This document shows, one piece after another, positions 1-13,100 of a stretch of DNA of 64,000 nt. Under the pieces are notes generated by a model, which was given only the letters and a program-made list of their open reading frames with translations, searched no databases and had not been told where the DNA came from. The position numbers and the translations under genes are program-made. The stretch is from Motacilla alba alba. Its lineage: Eukaryota; Chordata; Aves; Passeriformes; Motacillidae. The DNA lies in assembly GCF_015832195.1 (NCBI RefSeq), contig NC_052030.1, positions 9,505,439 to 9,569,438 of the forward strand, in the 5' to 3' direction. Within the stretch, counting starts at the first letter, position 1, and each line of letters begins with the position of its first letter.

Positions 1-1238
1 CACGTCATTATTTCAAGATTAACAAAAATCTGTAAATAAGAGTAACTGTGAAATAAAATTTTTACTCCAAGTTTTTAAACAATTTAAATGCAACTACCAG
101 TCATAATAGCAACAACTAAAGTACAACAGAAAATGCCAATTCTTTTGTTCCCCACTCTAGGTTTCTCCTGAACCTAAGCAAGGCCCAGTTAAACATCCTG
201 AACATACACAGCTTTTGTGCCTTGAATTGTTTTGGTGTAAAACAAAGCTATCAATGTTAAAGCTGAGGAAACCAGCTAAAAATACACGAGGTTGTTTGCA
301 AGCCCATGTCCATAATCCTGCAGCACTTCCCTTCTAGCTCAATGGAGAAGGAAAAACTGAAAAAACAGAAACAGGAAATTCCTACAGCACAAATACACTG
401 GAAAGGACTAAAACAATTTTCTTTACATTTGTTTATGTCCAAGGGACCAAGCCAAGCAAAAGATGGATGGCTACAAGGTTGTTTTTAATTTGTACAAACA
501 AAAATCCAGGATGAAGATGTCTGCAGTGGATCTCCCTGCCCCAGGGAGGGAAAACAAAGTAATGCCATAACCAGGGATCTCCTGGCAAGTCCAACACGGA
601 ACAGTTGCTGCTCCACCACTTGACCCAATGGACATGCTAAGCACAGATAACCACAGAACATCTTCAAAAGAGACTTCCTGGGCACAGAACATGGCCTAAA
701 ATACCTTCACCTGCTGAACTTTTCTCCCAGGGCACTCAGGGTGAGTGGAGTGCACAGAAACAAGCAGGAGAACACGCTGCTCCTGCTCCACACCTGCCTG
801 AGATGTCAGAGCATTTGCTCTCCTCACTGAGGGTGCTCAGGAAATCTCCAACTATTGAGGGCTCAGACCTGACTCACAAAATTCAGAGAACACTCTGAAG
901 GAAGAGCTTTTTTTTCACACAAGGGATTCCTTCTTCAAAGATCAGTAACAAGGAGCTGCTTCTAAACCCATTCCAGCTGTTCCTGCTGTGATCACACACT
1001 GCCCAAGGCCTCTCTGAACACTGCTCTTCCATCTTCTCCCTACAAAACACCATTCCATGTGTCTTCCACTCACTTCAGGCACTTGATGGCAGTAAATTGA
1101 CCAAACATCAGCTGTAATACAGTAATTCCTTCACCCATTTTAACCCACTTGATGAGAGCAGAGGATTTATTTGAGACAGCTGTATAACCCTGAGGGCACA
1201 CACCTTCCTTTACTTCCAGGTCTCTCAGCTCTTACTGC

Positions 1239-1258
1239 CTCCTCCTCCTCCTCCTCCC
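1239..1258. repeat. (CTC)n microsatellite
   Basis: A short run of CTC triplets (CCTCCTCCTCCTCCTCCTCC) in intronic sequence. Confidence 0.85.
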
Positions 1259-1773
1259 AGACCCAGCACAACAGCCCCATGCTCCCACATTCCCCAGGAC
1301 ATGGACAGCACTCACTCCATTCTGCCTCCCCTTAAGAGCCATGGATTTATTGCTGTCCACCATGAATCACCAAACCAAACACTGCATTTTTCCAAGCTTC
1401 ATTCAGGCCCCAGATTTCCCTGAAGTCACACTTTAAGAACACCTGTGCCCTGCAGTACAAATCCTGTGGTATCCTGAGGAAAGTCCTCTACAAAGAGCTA
1501 CTTTCCCTGTGCTCAAGTAGCTCCCTAAAATTGCTGTTTCCTTTCAGCACAGTAAACACACACTGGCTGCACGAACAGCTCACCACCGCTGAAGGGACAG
1601 GAACAATAGTGGGAACTTGGCTGTCTCCCAGCATCAGCAACACGGACAACAGCTTGGGAAAGCAGGAACTGAGTCAAAACAACTTTAGATCAAAATATTA
1701 GGAGGGAGGCAGCGAAGTTACCTCCGCTTTGTGTGCGTAAATGAGGTTTAACAATTGTCTTTAGCCTCGTGTT

Positions 1774-1952
1774 ACAGAATGGTTTGGGTTGGAAAGGACC
1801 TTAAAGATCACCCCTGCCATGGGCAGGGACACCTTCCACTATCTCAGGTTGCTCCAAGCCCTGTCCAACCTGGCCTTGGACACTTCCAGGGATGGGGCAG
1901 GCACAGCTGCTCTGGGCACCCTCACAGGAAAGAACTTTTTCAGAAGTATATT
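1774..1952 (-). mobile_element. CR1 LINE 3' fragment
   Basis: Antisense CR1 3' end, read from ACAGAATGGTTTGGGTTGGA through CTGCCATGGGCAGGGACACC and CCTTGGACACTTCCAGGGAT. It is truncated at the 5' side of the element, as usual for avian CR1. Confidence 0.9.
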
Positions 1953-4900
1953 CACAATTCCAGATTTAAAATGAGGGGAGCGAGGGCAGGCACAGTCAGC
2001 CCCACCTCCAGCTGCTCTGAACATGGAACAACACAGTCACTACAAAAAAACGACCAGGTCCATAAATGATTACATCTTACTCAATGAAACCCTAATTGCA
2101 ACAAGTTAACCTAGAATGTGCTATTCCATGTGAGCATTTTATGGTAAATTAAACTTAATACCACACCTCATTAGAACAAACTGCTGTGCACGGAGCACGT
2201 GGCCTTGGGCTGGGAGCAGGGATGTGGCCGCGGGCCAGCAGCACTGCGTGGTGGAACAGCACTCCCTCGTGTTCCCACTGGGAATGGGGCTCCTCAGCCA
2301 GGCTGACCTGTCTGCCTGCTCTCAGCAATGCCACAGACACCACAATTCCTCTTCTACAGCAGCAGCCGGGAATTGGGGAAAATGCCCTTCCAGATTTTCC
2401 TGCGCAAGGGCGTCATTCACCCAGGTTATCCGAGAGGTAACCCGGGTTATCAGCTCCTGCTGGCAGCAGGAGAGCAGACACCTGGGTGGGAGAGGTTTTT
2501 AACTCTTTGCAAGAAACATCCCCGCCACCAAGGGAAGAGCAGAACAGTCCACAGGAACTTTCCAGAAGTGCAGAGAGAGGGAAGGCACAGCACACCTGCA
2601 CAGAGCCCCTTCCCTCCCTCAGAGCAGGGATAACCCCCTTGAGAGCAGGATAACCCCCCTTTAGAGCAGGATGATCATCACCCGTGGCTCCAGACAATGA
2701 TTTCAGTTTCCTTCCATCACCAACCCACCTCCTCTCACAGTGACACAGTCAGGACAGTGACGTGTTATTAACCAGCTGCCGCTTCCTTCAGAGTCACCTG
2801 ACAAAACACATCAAAACTTCTCTTTAAAGGCAGCAACCAAAATCTTGTCAAAACAAACTCTAACTCTTACTTCTTCCTTAAAAACGCCAATTTTCTTTTG
2901 ATTTTGCAATTGTTCAATTCATGACTATCAATAAAGAACAAGGTCTTTTTAAACCATCACACTGCTGCAGAGGCACATTTTATTTAAAACAAGCATTTGC
3001 TTCGAGTGCTTTCAGGATGTAACATTTCTTTGCTGTTTGAAAAATGACAAGTGCCAGACTGGGAAAAAAAACCCAGTCCATCAGGACTGGTAGCAGCATG
3101 GGCAGGAGACTCACCACCATCCTTTCCAGAAAGCCAAAACTGAGCAAGAACTGCTGACAACTGAGAAGGCCAAGGGCAGGAACAGAACCACCAGAGCAGT
3201 CCAGGAGAGGTTGTGTCCACCAGGAAGCCAAAAATCTGGTTCTCGGACAAAGGGCATTGGAACAGGAAACCCCAGAGCTGTGGCTGCACGCCTGGCACGA
3301 CCAGTCTGACCCTGTGACTGATGGAAGGCCATGGAGCTGCATCTACAGGACTTCCTGTGCAAGCCAGACCTGAAGATGACTTGTACCACCTGCAGCAGAG
3401 CTCCTCACCGGCTGGAAAAGGGGTGATGGATACTCCGTGCACACTGGAAAACACTCAAATGTACACAAGCTGTGGGGAAAAAAAGTGTCACTGGACACAA
3501 AAGGCACTTCTCAGAAACCCAGAGGTGTCACCCACACAGAGGACACAGACGTGTGGTGGTCACACCACTGCACATGGACTGGGGCAGAACACAGACCCTG
3601 CTGTGCTCAGGAAATGCAGTTTGTCACAGTCAGACACATCCTGCCCAGAGATCAGGAGAGGAATTAGCAGAGAGCTGGCACTGAGTGGGTCCAGTGATGT
3701 CCCACAACTCCACCACTCAGGAGTAAAGCAAATACACACAGAGGAGATGGAACCCAACAGTAACTCCAGAGAGCAGCTTTAAAAGCAGATTTTTGTTACA
3801 GTATTTTTAAATTAAGAGTTGTAGCTTCTTCAGGTATGTCTGCCTAATGAATAAAGCATCTTAGCTCCCCAAGACAGATTAAATAACACTTGACAACCAA
3901 CCCCAGCATCTCTGGTTACTCCTGACTGTAAGTAGAGAGAACAGATAAGTATCTCCTCAGTAGCCTCCAGCTGCAACAGCAGCACAGAAAGTGACAGAAG
4001 GCACAGTTGTGCATGTCCCTTAAATTTCTTTTCTTAACATCACGAATATCAGAACTGCCATTCTAATATTTTCTTGCAGTAAATCAGGAAGTGTGCATGA
4101 ATAAAAGTGAGTAAGGAATGCTCCAGGGCCCCTGAAAGAGAATGTACACCCAGAAAATACAACATCCAGTTCTGTGACAGCCTAGAACTGCACAATACTG
4201 GAGCCCACCATCCCAGGCACCTTCTGGGCTAATCCAAAGTTTGGGTTGGCTTGGGATTTTTCCCCTGGCCTTATGGAAAATCCCACGTCAAAGCAAGAGT
4301 AGGGACAGAGCTCTTTCATATTTCTCACATCGACAAACCAGGAAAAACATCCACCCCCTCCTCACACTAATGACTAATTTTCAGTTTGCAATTTAAAGGA
4401 AGCTTTTCTCTTAAAAATACAGCTGGTCAAATAAAAAAAATGAATTAATGTCCAAGCACTTCCATGTTTTATGCTACTAGAGCCTCCAGCAAGAAAAGGT
4501 TTTCAATAAAATCCCCAGTTCTTCAAGCACAATTTTCTCCCTCAGCTGCAAGAAATTCACAGCGGGCAATCTCACCTCACAGCTGATCAAAGGACATACC
4601 AGCAAGGATTGCAAAAGTAAACTCAAAATGAGGGAAGGAAACTCTTTGCTACAGTTTTAAAACGTAGTAGCAAATAGCTAACACGAAAAGGTTTGGTGCT
4701 GATCACACACTGAATTGACAGCTGAAAAAATGAAGATCAATGCAAACTACAACAAGCAAATGAAACCTGATCTTTGATGAGTACAGGAGAAATTAAAGCA
4801 TTAATTAGTTCAAAGCAGTACAGTATTTATTCATAAAGGCTTTTCAGCTCAAATTCATGTTTTATAAATGTGGAAGTTTCAGACACAGCAGTCCCTGTGC

Positions 4901-7900
4901 AAAGCTGGCAGGGCAGCACAGTCAGAGCCTGCTAAAAAGAGCTTTTCATGACAGACAGCCCTGAGGAGTGCTGGAAGAGGAAGTGCTCACTGAGACATCG
5001 AAACCCACGAAGAGTCAAATTAAAAACAAGTGAGGAACTGTAAAATGACACACTCCTAAAGCCATGGGCACGGCTGCTTTCCTGGAATAGCAGTGGCTGT
5101 AGCAGCAGCAGGGCAGGAGGGTTCTGGGGCAGCAACCCCAGAGCCAGGCAGAGCTTTTACACAAAGAGGGAAGAATATTCCTAACACACATGAAACTAAA
5201 CCACAACTCCCATGGTTCTGCATAAACAAGGAAGAAACGTCGATTCCTGAAAGGGTTTTCCAAGGCACATTCGGGTAGTCTACAGTTTTAAATATCAGAG
5301 ATAAAACAGCCTTTCTCACCCAAAATAAATCCTACTCAAAAAGGAGTTACTACTCAAAAAGGAACTGCTGAGGAAAGCTTCAGCACACAGGAACACGCCC
5401 AGGATTTCTGAAAAGAGTGGAAACAGGCAGCTCTGGGAGCACACGGACATTCCAGAGCACACTTACCCACAGATACTGCAGGAACTTCAGCAGACGTGGA
5501 CAGTAATAATACTCCATTTTCCACAGCTCCGAGTTAACGCCAACCCATCCCTGTCAGAGGCAGCTCCCGGCTCTCCCCGCCTCCAGCACCAGTTAAAAGC
5601 AGAGCGGAGCAATTAAAATCACCATGAATAATGTAATAATGTACTGAGTGTGTCTGGCCCCACGTCACCACCACCACCACGAGCTGGGGCTCCTCAGGAG
5701 CAGTCGCTGAGCTACCGGCAGCACGTGACTTAACCACTTGTTATTGAGCAGCCCACTGCTCCCAACTCCGTAATCTGGAGTGGCTCAGGCTGGAATTAGT
5801 GACAGGACTTTGGGTTTTGCAGTAAAGGCCCTGCAGAAGGAAAGGGAAGCTCTAAAGCCCCTCAGTTATGAAACGCTCTGAGCAGCGGCGGGGTCGCTCG
5901 CTGACCTTGTTTTGGGTGATGTCCAGGAAAGACAAAAACCCACACACGTAACAAGAGGAGCTGCTGGTTTTATGGTCTTCGAATATAAAAATGTTTTTTT
6001 GTGAACGAGAAGAAATAGACACAACCAAGTGGCTTTTTATACACCCCTGGAATGTTCCCAGGCAATGAAAAACTGCCAAAAAAGGAAGAAAGCCCAGGCA
6101 GAGCTTTACCCACCCCCGGGTCGTCCTCCTCGGGCTGGGTCTAAAATAGAGAGTGGTGGAGTTGTTGGACATCAGCAGTGGGTGGTTTGTGAAGAGCAAA
6201 AATGGGAATTGTAACACTGTTTTTTTTTTTTTACTTACTTCCTTTTTTTAATAGGAAAGGGAAAGATAAGTGACAGGAGCCCATCCAGGGAGGGCGCCCC
6301 TGCAGCCTGTCCCCTCTCAGCACTGCTCCAGCTCCCACCCTTCCCAGGGAGGGACAAGGTGTGGGTGACATAAAACAGCTTCCAGGATGCTGCAGCCTCC
6401 CCTCCTTGAAATTTTGATACTTCAAGGAAACTACCTCTCACTTTCCTAATCATCACTTATGAATTTCTGCAGAGTTCAACCAAAGTATTTTGATTTTCTT
6501 CAAGGTTGGATCAGTTTTTGGGGTAACAGAACAACTCAAGATGGGTTTCAGAAGGAACAAAGCTCCAGTATTAGAGGCTTTACACAATTCAGAAAAAGAG
6601 AAGGTGTGGTTTTCAGTGGGCAGGAGACAGACCTGTCATGGGCAGAACTGAAAACAACTGGTGAACTGTGAAAAGCCAAACCATAAATTCATCTGCACAT
6701 GTTTATAAAATATTTATCTTCTCTCCCTTGCACTTCATTTCCAAGATATTTTAGGAGTCAGCTCATGATTTTCTTCAACAAATCCTTCTCCACCCACACA
6801 TCTCAGTCTCATATAAATGCATCTTTCTATGGAGACCATTAGAGAGATTTTCCTCCCTAAATGACAAAAAATCCCCAGACTTTATTATAAAATAAATAAA
6901 TAAAATGTTGAGAGACTTCAAAATAACTCCTACCTACACCAGTTCTAGTAGAAGTGCTCTGTTTCAACTCCCCAAAGCAGCAGTTTGGGCTATAACCCAC
7001 AGCTGCACTCAAGCTGCTCCATCTCCAGCTGAAGGTGCAGTCCCTCCAGCCCCACAGCACAACTGCAGCTCCTTTACTTGGAGGATGATCCCAGCACACA
7101 TTCCTCAGGTTTTCATTCCCAACACTCTTATCTGGATGACTCAATCAGGAATCCAGGCTCGTGACTGAGCGTCAGCTCTGATGGCATCACACAATTTATG
7201 GAAACACCTCCTGAGCTCTGTGGCTGCCCCTGGATGTGCAGGTACAGCACAGAGAGGGAACAGCCCCACATTTACCACAGGTGCCAGCCCAGAGAGGGTT
7301 TGACTGCTCAGTGCTCACACCTGTCCCTTCACCTGCATTCCAGGTCAAAGGAAAAGATCCCTACAAGAGCCCAAGGCCCTGAGCCTGCTGCAGGCTCTGA
7401 GATTTGCAGCTGAGCTGGTGAGAGAAACCTCTTGCTGTCCAAAGCACAGAGCTTAATTTTTATACCTACTCAGTGCTGCAGCAGGGCTAAAAGAGAGGGA
7501 ACTACCAGCCGTAGTAAAACCACAGATGACGACAGTCAGGCAGTGATGCTGGAATCTTTGTAAAAGCCTTACTCTGTTTTTTAATCAATACAAACTTCAA
7601 ACAGCTGAACAATGTGATCTAGATGAGTGTTAAATCTCCAAAGTATCATCCTTTGCAATTTCAAATACCAATCCCATATTAACACTTGTATTTTGCAATG
7701 GTTGACTTCAAAGTCATCCTATGTAATGTTCTAAAAGCCTAATTACAAGCAGATTCTCTGGAATATAATCACCAAAAAATGACTTCTCCAGAGGTAAATT
7801 ATGCTACTGAACCTTGCTTCCATTTGGAATTGTGTTTATCCATAAGAACCTAGCTCATCAGCTGTCCTGAAAAATGCCATTCAAGCAGTTGTTTACTATC

Positions 7901-10015
7901 ACAGACAGATGTGGAATAGTGCAACAAATTGATTCTTGTAAACTCATTTGGCAAATATAAAAGGGTATCAATATCAGTTCTTCACTGCTGAATGTGAAAC
8001 CAGAAATAATTGTTTATTCTACAACAAGACTTGTCACTTTGAGCACTCAGTCTCACTACAACAATCCCAATATACCCTCACTGACCAGCAATACGGACTG
8101 GAGAATCTATTTTGTCACTAAGCCACAAGGAAAAATAAGTAACTTCCCAACCACACAGACCAGAAACTGCTCAAAGCAAAAAGCAGCACGATGTCACATT
8201 TCCATCCAATCCCCCTTTCAAGGGAAATAGAGACTGTGTTGGGATTTCAGGGGAAGAGGGGATTTAACTGTGGCTCCCGTGGCTCTTTCCTGACCCCTCG
8301 TGTCTGTCCAGCTCACACAGCTCGGATGTGTCTCCAGCAGAGGGGAGTGTTGGAACGTGCTGACGGAACTGGGAACGGCGACTCCGCACCCAAAATCTGT
8401 TTTCTCCAAGGAAAACAAAGGCATAGCCTTGGTGCAGAAGAAACGGTTTGGTTTTACATAATCTTCTGCAGTACCTCTGGGGGGCTTTGGAAAACATCAG
8501 TGTGGTGTGTTTTCCACCTCCCAAATGTAAGTCAATGCCCTTTCCATGCACTCACTCACAGGTTACACCCAGGAGGAGCAGGCTGCCCTTTGGCTCCCAT
8601 GGCACTGCACAACAATCACACCCCGAGGAGCCTTGCCAAAGCAACACCAAGGAGCAAAGCACTCAGATCTCCTGAATTCCACACAGCTCAGCCTTCTCTT
8701 TTCATGGAGCTGAGTCTCCCTTTCCCACCTTCCCTTCCTGTCTCAGTCTACACTTGGGGAAGCTGAAGGATTATCCTGAGTAACCTCCCAGTCAACAATG
8801 AAGTTGGAGAACAACAGCTGTATTTAACTGAGTACAGCCCCTGAACAGTTCAGTTATCCCAGCACTACTTCCAACAGCCCTTCTGTCCCATATTTCCCAC
8901 CTGGCCAAGACTACCTTTACATATTTGCACTATAAACTGATGGCACATAACTTTTAGGGGTTGGATAAATGCCCATTCTGTCAATAACCTAAATTATCTA
9001 AGATGAACCAAGCTAAAAATGGGAAAGAAAGAGGGACATTAGCCCTTGGATACCTTCCATGAAGCTTAAAGATTAGAACTGAAGAACAATCTGAGCCCAC
9101 TTCCAAAACTCCAATTAGGAAACTTGTTTATAAAATCCTTATAGGTTTAGGTGTTCTCTTTTTCTTTGGTAGAAGGAAAGAAAACACTGAGTTTCTTTTC
9201 TTTTTTCTTTTATATTTTTGTGTGTTCTCTGCTAAAGAGCTGCAAAGAGCAGAGTGAGCCATGCCAGAACAGGGCAGTGCAGCACCTCACTGCAGTGTGC
9301 TGGCAGAGACAGGACAGGGGAGGTGTGACCTTGGGACAGTCCATGGGACAACATCCTTCAGTCTCCACTTTCCAAATCCTTTACTTCCCTCAGGAAATGT
9401 TGGTATTTTATTCATTGCACATCTTTTGGAACATCCAGACCTTTGTTTCTTATTTCAGAACAGCAGCTGGATGTAGGATGCTATTTCACAACATAACATT
9501 TTTCTGAGGGCTAAAGTCAGGACATCCTTCTGAAACTGAAGAGAACAGCACCCAACAACATCAAGCAGGAATTCACCCAACAATTTGTGTGCTAGAGACA
9601 AATCAAACCACCCAAAATGTCAGCTGTGATCTTTCACAGAAACCCTTCTCTGTGTGCTGCTGACAGAAAGACAATTAAACCCATCATTTCTCAGGCTGAG
9701 ACACAGTTCTATTTGTCTGCACAAGCTGAGAAAACAACAAAAACCGTAATGCTCTAGAGCCATCTTGAGTTCAGGATGAAAATTCTTCACTCAGAAAGTA
9801 AACTGAACAAGCTGCAAGGCTGAGGCTTCGTGTTGGAAGCTTTGGCAGGGAGCAGTGGGGTGGGACCCAGGGAGGAGCAGCTTCACCAGTTCAACCCCCA
9901 GCAAATGCTTCTCTGCTTGGCAGACACATCCTTCTAGCACAGCCCTTTGCCAGAAGGAAAACAGAGCTGCAGCTCCCCTGATCCTACCCCAAACCCCTCC
10001 TCCAGGGTCACATAC

Positions 10016-10138
10016 CATCCCAAAATCTGCTCTTCTCTCCTTGTAGAAACTGTGGTGGCTCCTCTGTGCAGACACTGAGGAAAAGTCTGTTCCCTCTGCT
10101 TTGTCTGAGCTCTGCTTGCTCCACTCTTTCCTGGGAGC
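10016..10138 (-). CDS. KIAA1671: KIAA1671 exon after the giant exon
   Basis: This 123-bp exon has exactly 41 codons (residues 1638-1678), phase 0 at both ends. The acceptor is TTTTACAG at 10140-10139 and the donor is ATG|GTATGT at 10015-10014. The peptide starts APRKEWSKQSSDKAEG and contains SAQRSHHSFYKERRADFG. Its charged, Ser-rich character continues the preceding exon. No following exon was found in the remaining 10 kb, so the gene appears to continue past the left edge. Confidence 0.82.
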
Positions 10139-13100
10139 CTGTAAAATACAGATATGAATGTGATTAAATATACATGCACATGCACATACATATTTTCTAT
10201 AAACATATAAAATGCCTTTTGGGAAGAAAAAAAAAGAAACCAGAGGAAACTCAAAGCTGAAAACACAAAATAGGAAAACATGATAGCCATGAACATCCTA
10301 CACTTTAATCACAGAATTATAGGACCATCAAGGTCTTTTCCAACCAAATCCAACCTCTGGATTTCATTCACATGTCACAGTGTGAAGGGAATCTCTTGCC
10401 CACCACCCAGGTCAGGAAAGCAATGGAGTTTCACAGACAAATGAAGGCCATTCACCCAGTAAAAATAAAAATAAAATTTGATTCCTAAGATGAAGACAAA
10501 AATCAAAGAGAGGTCCAAAAAGATCACTGCTGACAATTCGTAAAATAAACCCAAATTACTTCTTTTCAAGTAAATATAAAATTGCAGAGTTAACAATTTA
10601 ACCTCCCAGGTTCACAGCATTACAAAAATAATAGGCACACTTTTTAAAGCTTTTTCAAGCTCTCCACAGAAACATCAAGAAGTATTTCTAGACTTGAAGC
10701 AAAAATGAGGTCATCTAGTGCAATAGCCATTGCTCAAGAAAAGAAATGAACTCCAGAGAAAAGAATGGATCTGCTGCCTTGCTGCAGCGTGCCGAGAAGT
10801 GCTGCAAGGACACAATAAAAATCCCTAATAAAGAGAAGTTCAGTTACAGCTACCTGACACACTTGGCTACCATCTGAAAATACCTTTTTATCCTCATGGA
10901 AGAATGGTTCTGACGGAGCTGACACCCTGTGTTTCCACGAGTTATCCCCACTTTCCAAGGGGAAGCTTGGCCTGGATCGATGCAGGTCCTTCCTTGCCCT
11001 CATCTCCTGCATGAGGGGCAGGCTGTCCCTCCCTTGGCGGCATTTTTCCGAGTAGCATCGTCTGAGATCCGCGGGGACAGTCCCAAACCCAGACACGTAT
11101 CCCTTCCAATCAGTCTTACTTTTGAAAGAGTCACCCTCACACATTTTACTTGAGCTGTCTTTGCTTCTCAGTGTAGAGCTCCTCACTAGGTTTTTGCTCC
11201 AATCTCCCTCTGGAGACACCTCCAAGAACTGTTCTTTTGTCACCAACTTCTTCTGCAAGAGCCCATCATCAGCCTTTAGGGACAACTTGGAGGCCAGATT
11301 GACTTCCAGCCTCTGCTCTGTACTCACTGCATTTATGGGCTGTACTTTTTCAATTACAAATTTTGCACCCTGATTTCTGGAGGTCAAGTTCACTTCCTCG
11401 TCCTCATCAACAATGAAGGTTTTTTTCCTAGCAAATTCCACAGGTGAATTTACAAACTTCTCTGGAAAAATGCTGCTGGGGTTTCCCCAGTAGGGAGGGC
11501 TGACCTTTCTGTCCTTGGACTTCTGCTTATCAAATTCAGGGCTCCGTAATTCCAGTTTCTCTTTGCTCTTTTCATTTAGGATTAGTTTCTCTGGCCTGTG
11601 CTGCTCTTCTGCACGTTCACCTGGTTTGTTATTAACTGAATAGTGGTCTGATCCACTCTTCCACTCATTCCAGCTGTAGGTAAGAGTCATTCTCTCTGAC
11701 ACATTTCTTTTGTTCTTTGATTTCTCCCTACTCAGTGAGCCAAGATCTTCAGAGAGCTTCTCCTGAACTTTACTGGCCTTTGCTGATTCCTCTTTATATT
11801 CTGCCATAAGCGCGTCAATATCGAGAATTTGGGATCTGTACCCATCCTCAGCTTTCCTTCCAGGCAGATCAGAATTATTGTCACTCCTTTTCTGGGGGCC
11901 CAGCTCACTGTCCTTCCGCACCTGCGCGGAACGCGGCGGCGACCGGGCTTCGTGGTAAGAGGAGATCTTCCTTCTGCCGCTCTTGAGATCAGCTTGAGCT
12001 GGACTTTCCAGGTCACGTTTTAACAGGAAAGCATCAACATCTATAATTTTCTCTTTAGAATGATCCAGACCTTTCTCGTGATGCTGTTGGTTATCTTTCC
12101 TAGACACATTAAAATTACCAAATGCAACATTTTTGGAGAAAACGGCATCTTTTTCATCTTCTTTGACCCAATCCTTGCTAATACGTGCTTCCCAGGAGTC
12201 TTCTCTACAAGTTGAACTTGTCACATTTTTATTTGGTTGCTGCAATAAAGGTTTGGACCTTCCAGGAAAAACAGGGTCCAGATTAATTGCTGCTGCCTCG
12301 TTTGAACCAGAAACCGTATTAATTTCACTTGCACTGGGAGCACCAACAAAGCTTTTCTCTTTTTTGATACCAGGAATCTGATAAGTCACTGCAAAGTAAG
12401 TTGCCTTTGGCTCAAAGACAGAACTCTGATGTTTCATGTAATCATCAGGACTGCCAAGAACAGCTTGGTTAGCCTCACTCCCCTCCACCCCATCTTTGAT
12501 ATTTTTGCTTCTCTTTTTAAGTAAATTTTCATTCAATTGCAATGAATCTGTCCGGCTCAGCTTCTTGATATTTTCGGGAGTGAGCCACACAACTTCTTCC
12601 ACCTTGAGTGACTCCTGAGGCAAGGTCCTCCTCCTCCACCTTTCAGAAATCTTCAAGTCAGAAACACTACTCCTGCTTCTCCTGACTTTCTCTTCTGGAT
12701 CTGCTCCTCGGAGTTTCTCGTTGTTTTCAGGAGCTGCACCAGCCGAGCTGAAGTCCTGCTCTTTGCAGTTTAAGTCCAGACTTTTCCTCAACCCAAAAGC
12801 CCCAGATTCCTCTTTAGTAACGTTCAGTCCTCTTGTATCAGGGGGGTGGCTACTGGAAGATTTAAAATATTGCCCGCAGGCAAGCACTGACCCCTGAGCC
12901 CCGTGTTTACCGACACTTGTGGAAATCACTTCACGATCCAAGTTGGTTCGGAATTCATGGATGTCTGTCCCACCTGCCCTGAAACTCCTTTTCTCAGAAG
13001 AGCATTTCACAACATTAATCCTCTCTGACTTCTCTACAGAAGAGACTTCACTCTTATCACCTTTAATTTCAGCATGTAGCTTGCTGACTTTTTCACTCAT

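Larger units (their letters stand above)
1..10015 (-). other. KIAA1671 3' intron, no supported exon
   Basis: This 10 kb follows the last identified KIAA1671 exon. Open frames here are short and of random composition. I see one antisense CR1 fragment (1774-1952), a CTC microsatellite (about 1239-1258), a CAC run (about 5664-5680) and A/T tracts. Weak exon-like stretches at 5467-5550 and near 5900 are discussed separately. The final KIAA1671 exons were not recognised. Confidence 0.6.

Noticed and set aside
2877..2929. Short Lys-rich stretch with GTAAGA donor-like site
   Set aside because: In the phase required by the preceding KIAA1671 exon it meets a stop codon at once.
5852..6217. Minus-strand 121-codon open frame with LSFLDITQNK resembling the tankyrase-binding C-terminal motif
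   Set aside because: The similarity is only a few residues. No convincing acceptor precedes it, and the phase needed from KIAA1671 was not shown.
6233..6456. Perfect GTAAGTAA donor-like site with an open frame beside it
   Set aside because: No acceptor with suitable phase, and the peptide has no resemblance to KIAA1671; the donor lies in a T-rich run.
10734..10853. Extension of the KIAA1671 giant frame past 10854
   Set aside because: A CAG|GTAGCT donor fits an exact phase-0 join to the exon at 10138. The extension changes abruptly to a hydrophobic, unrelated composition.
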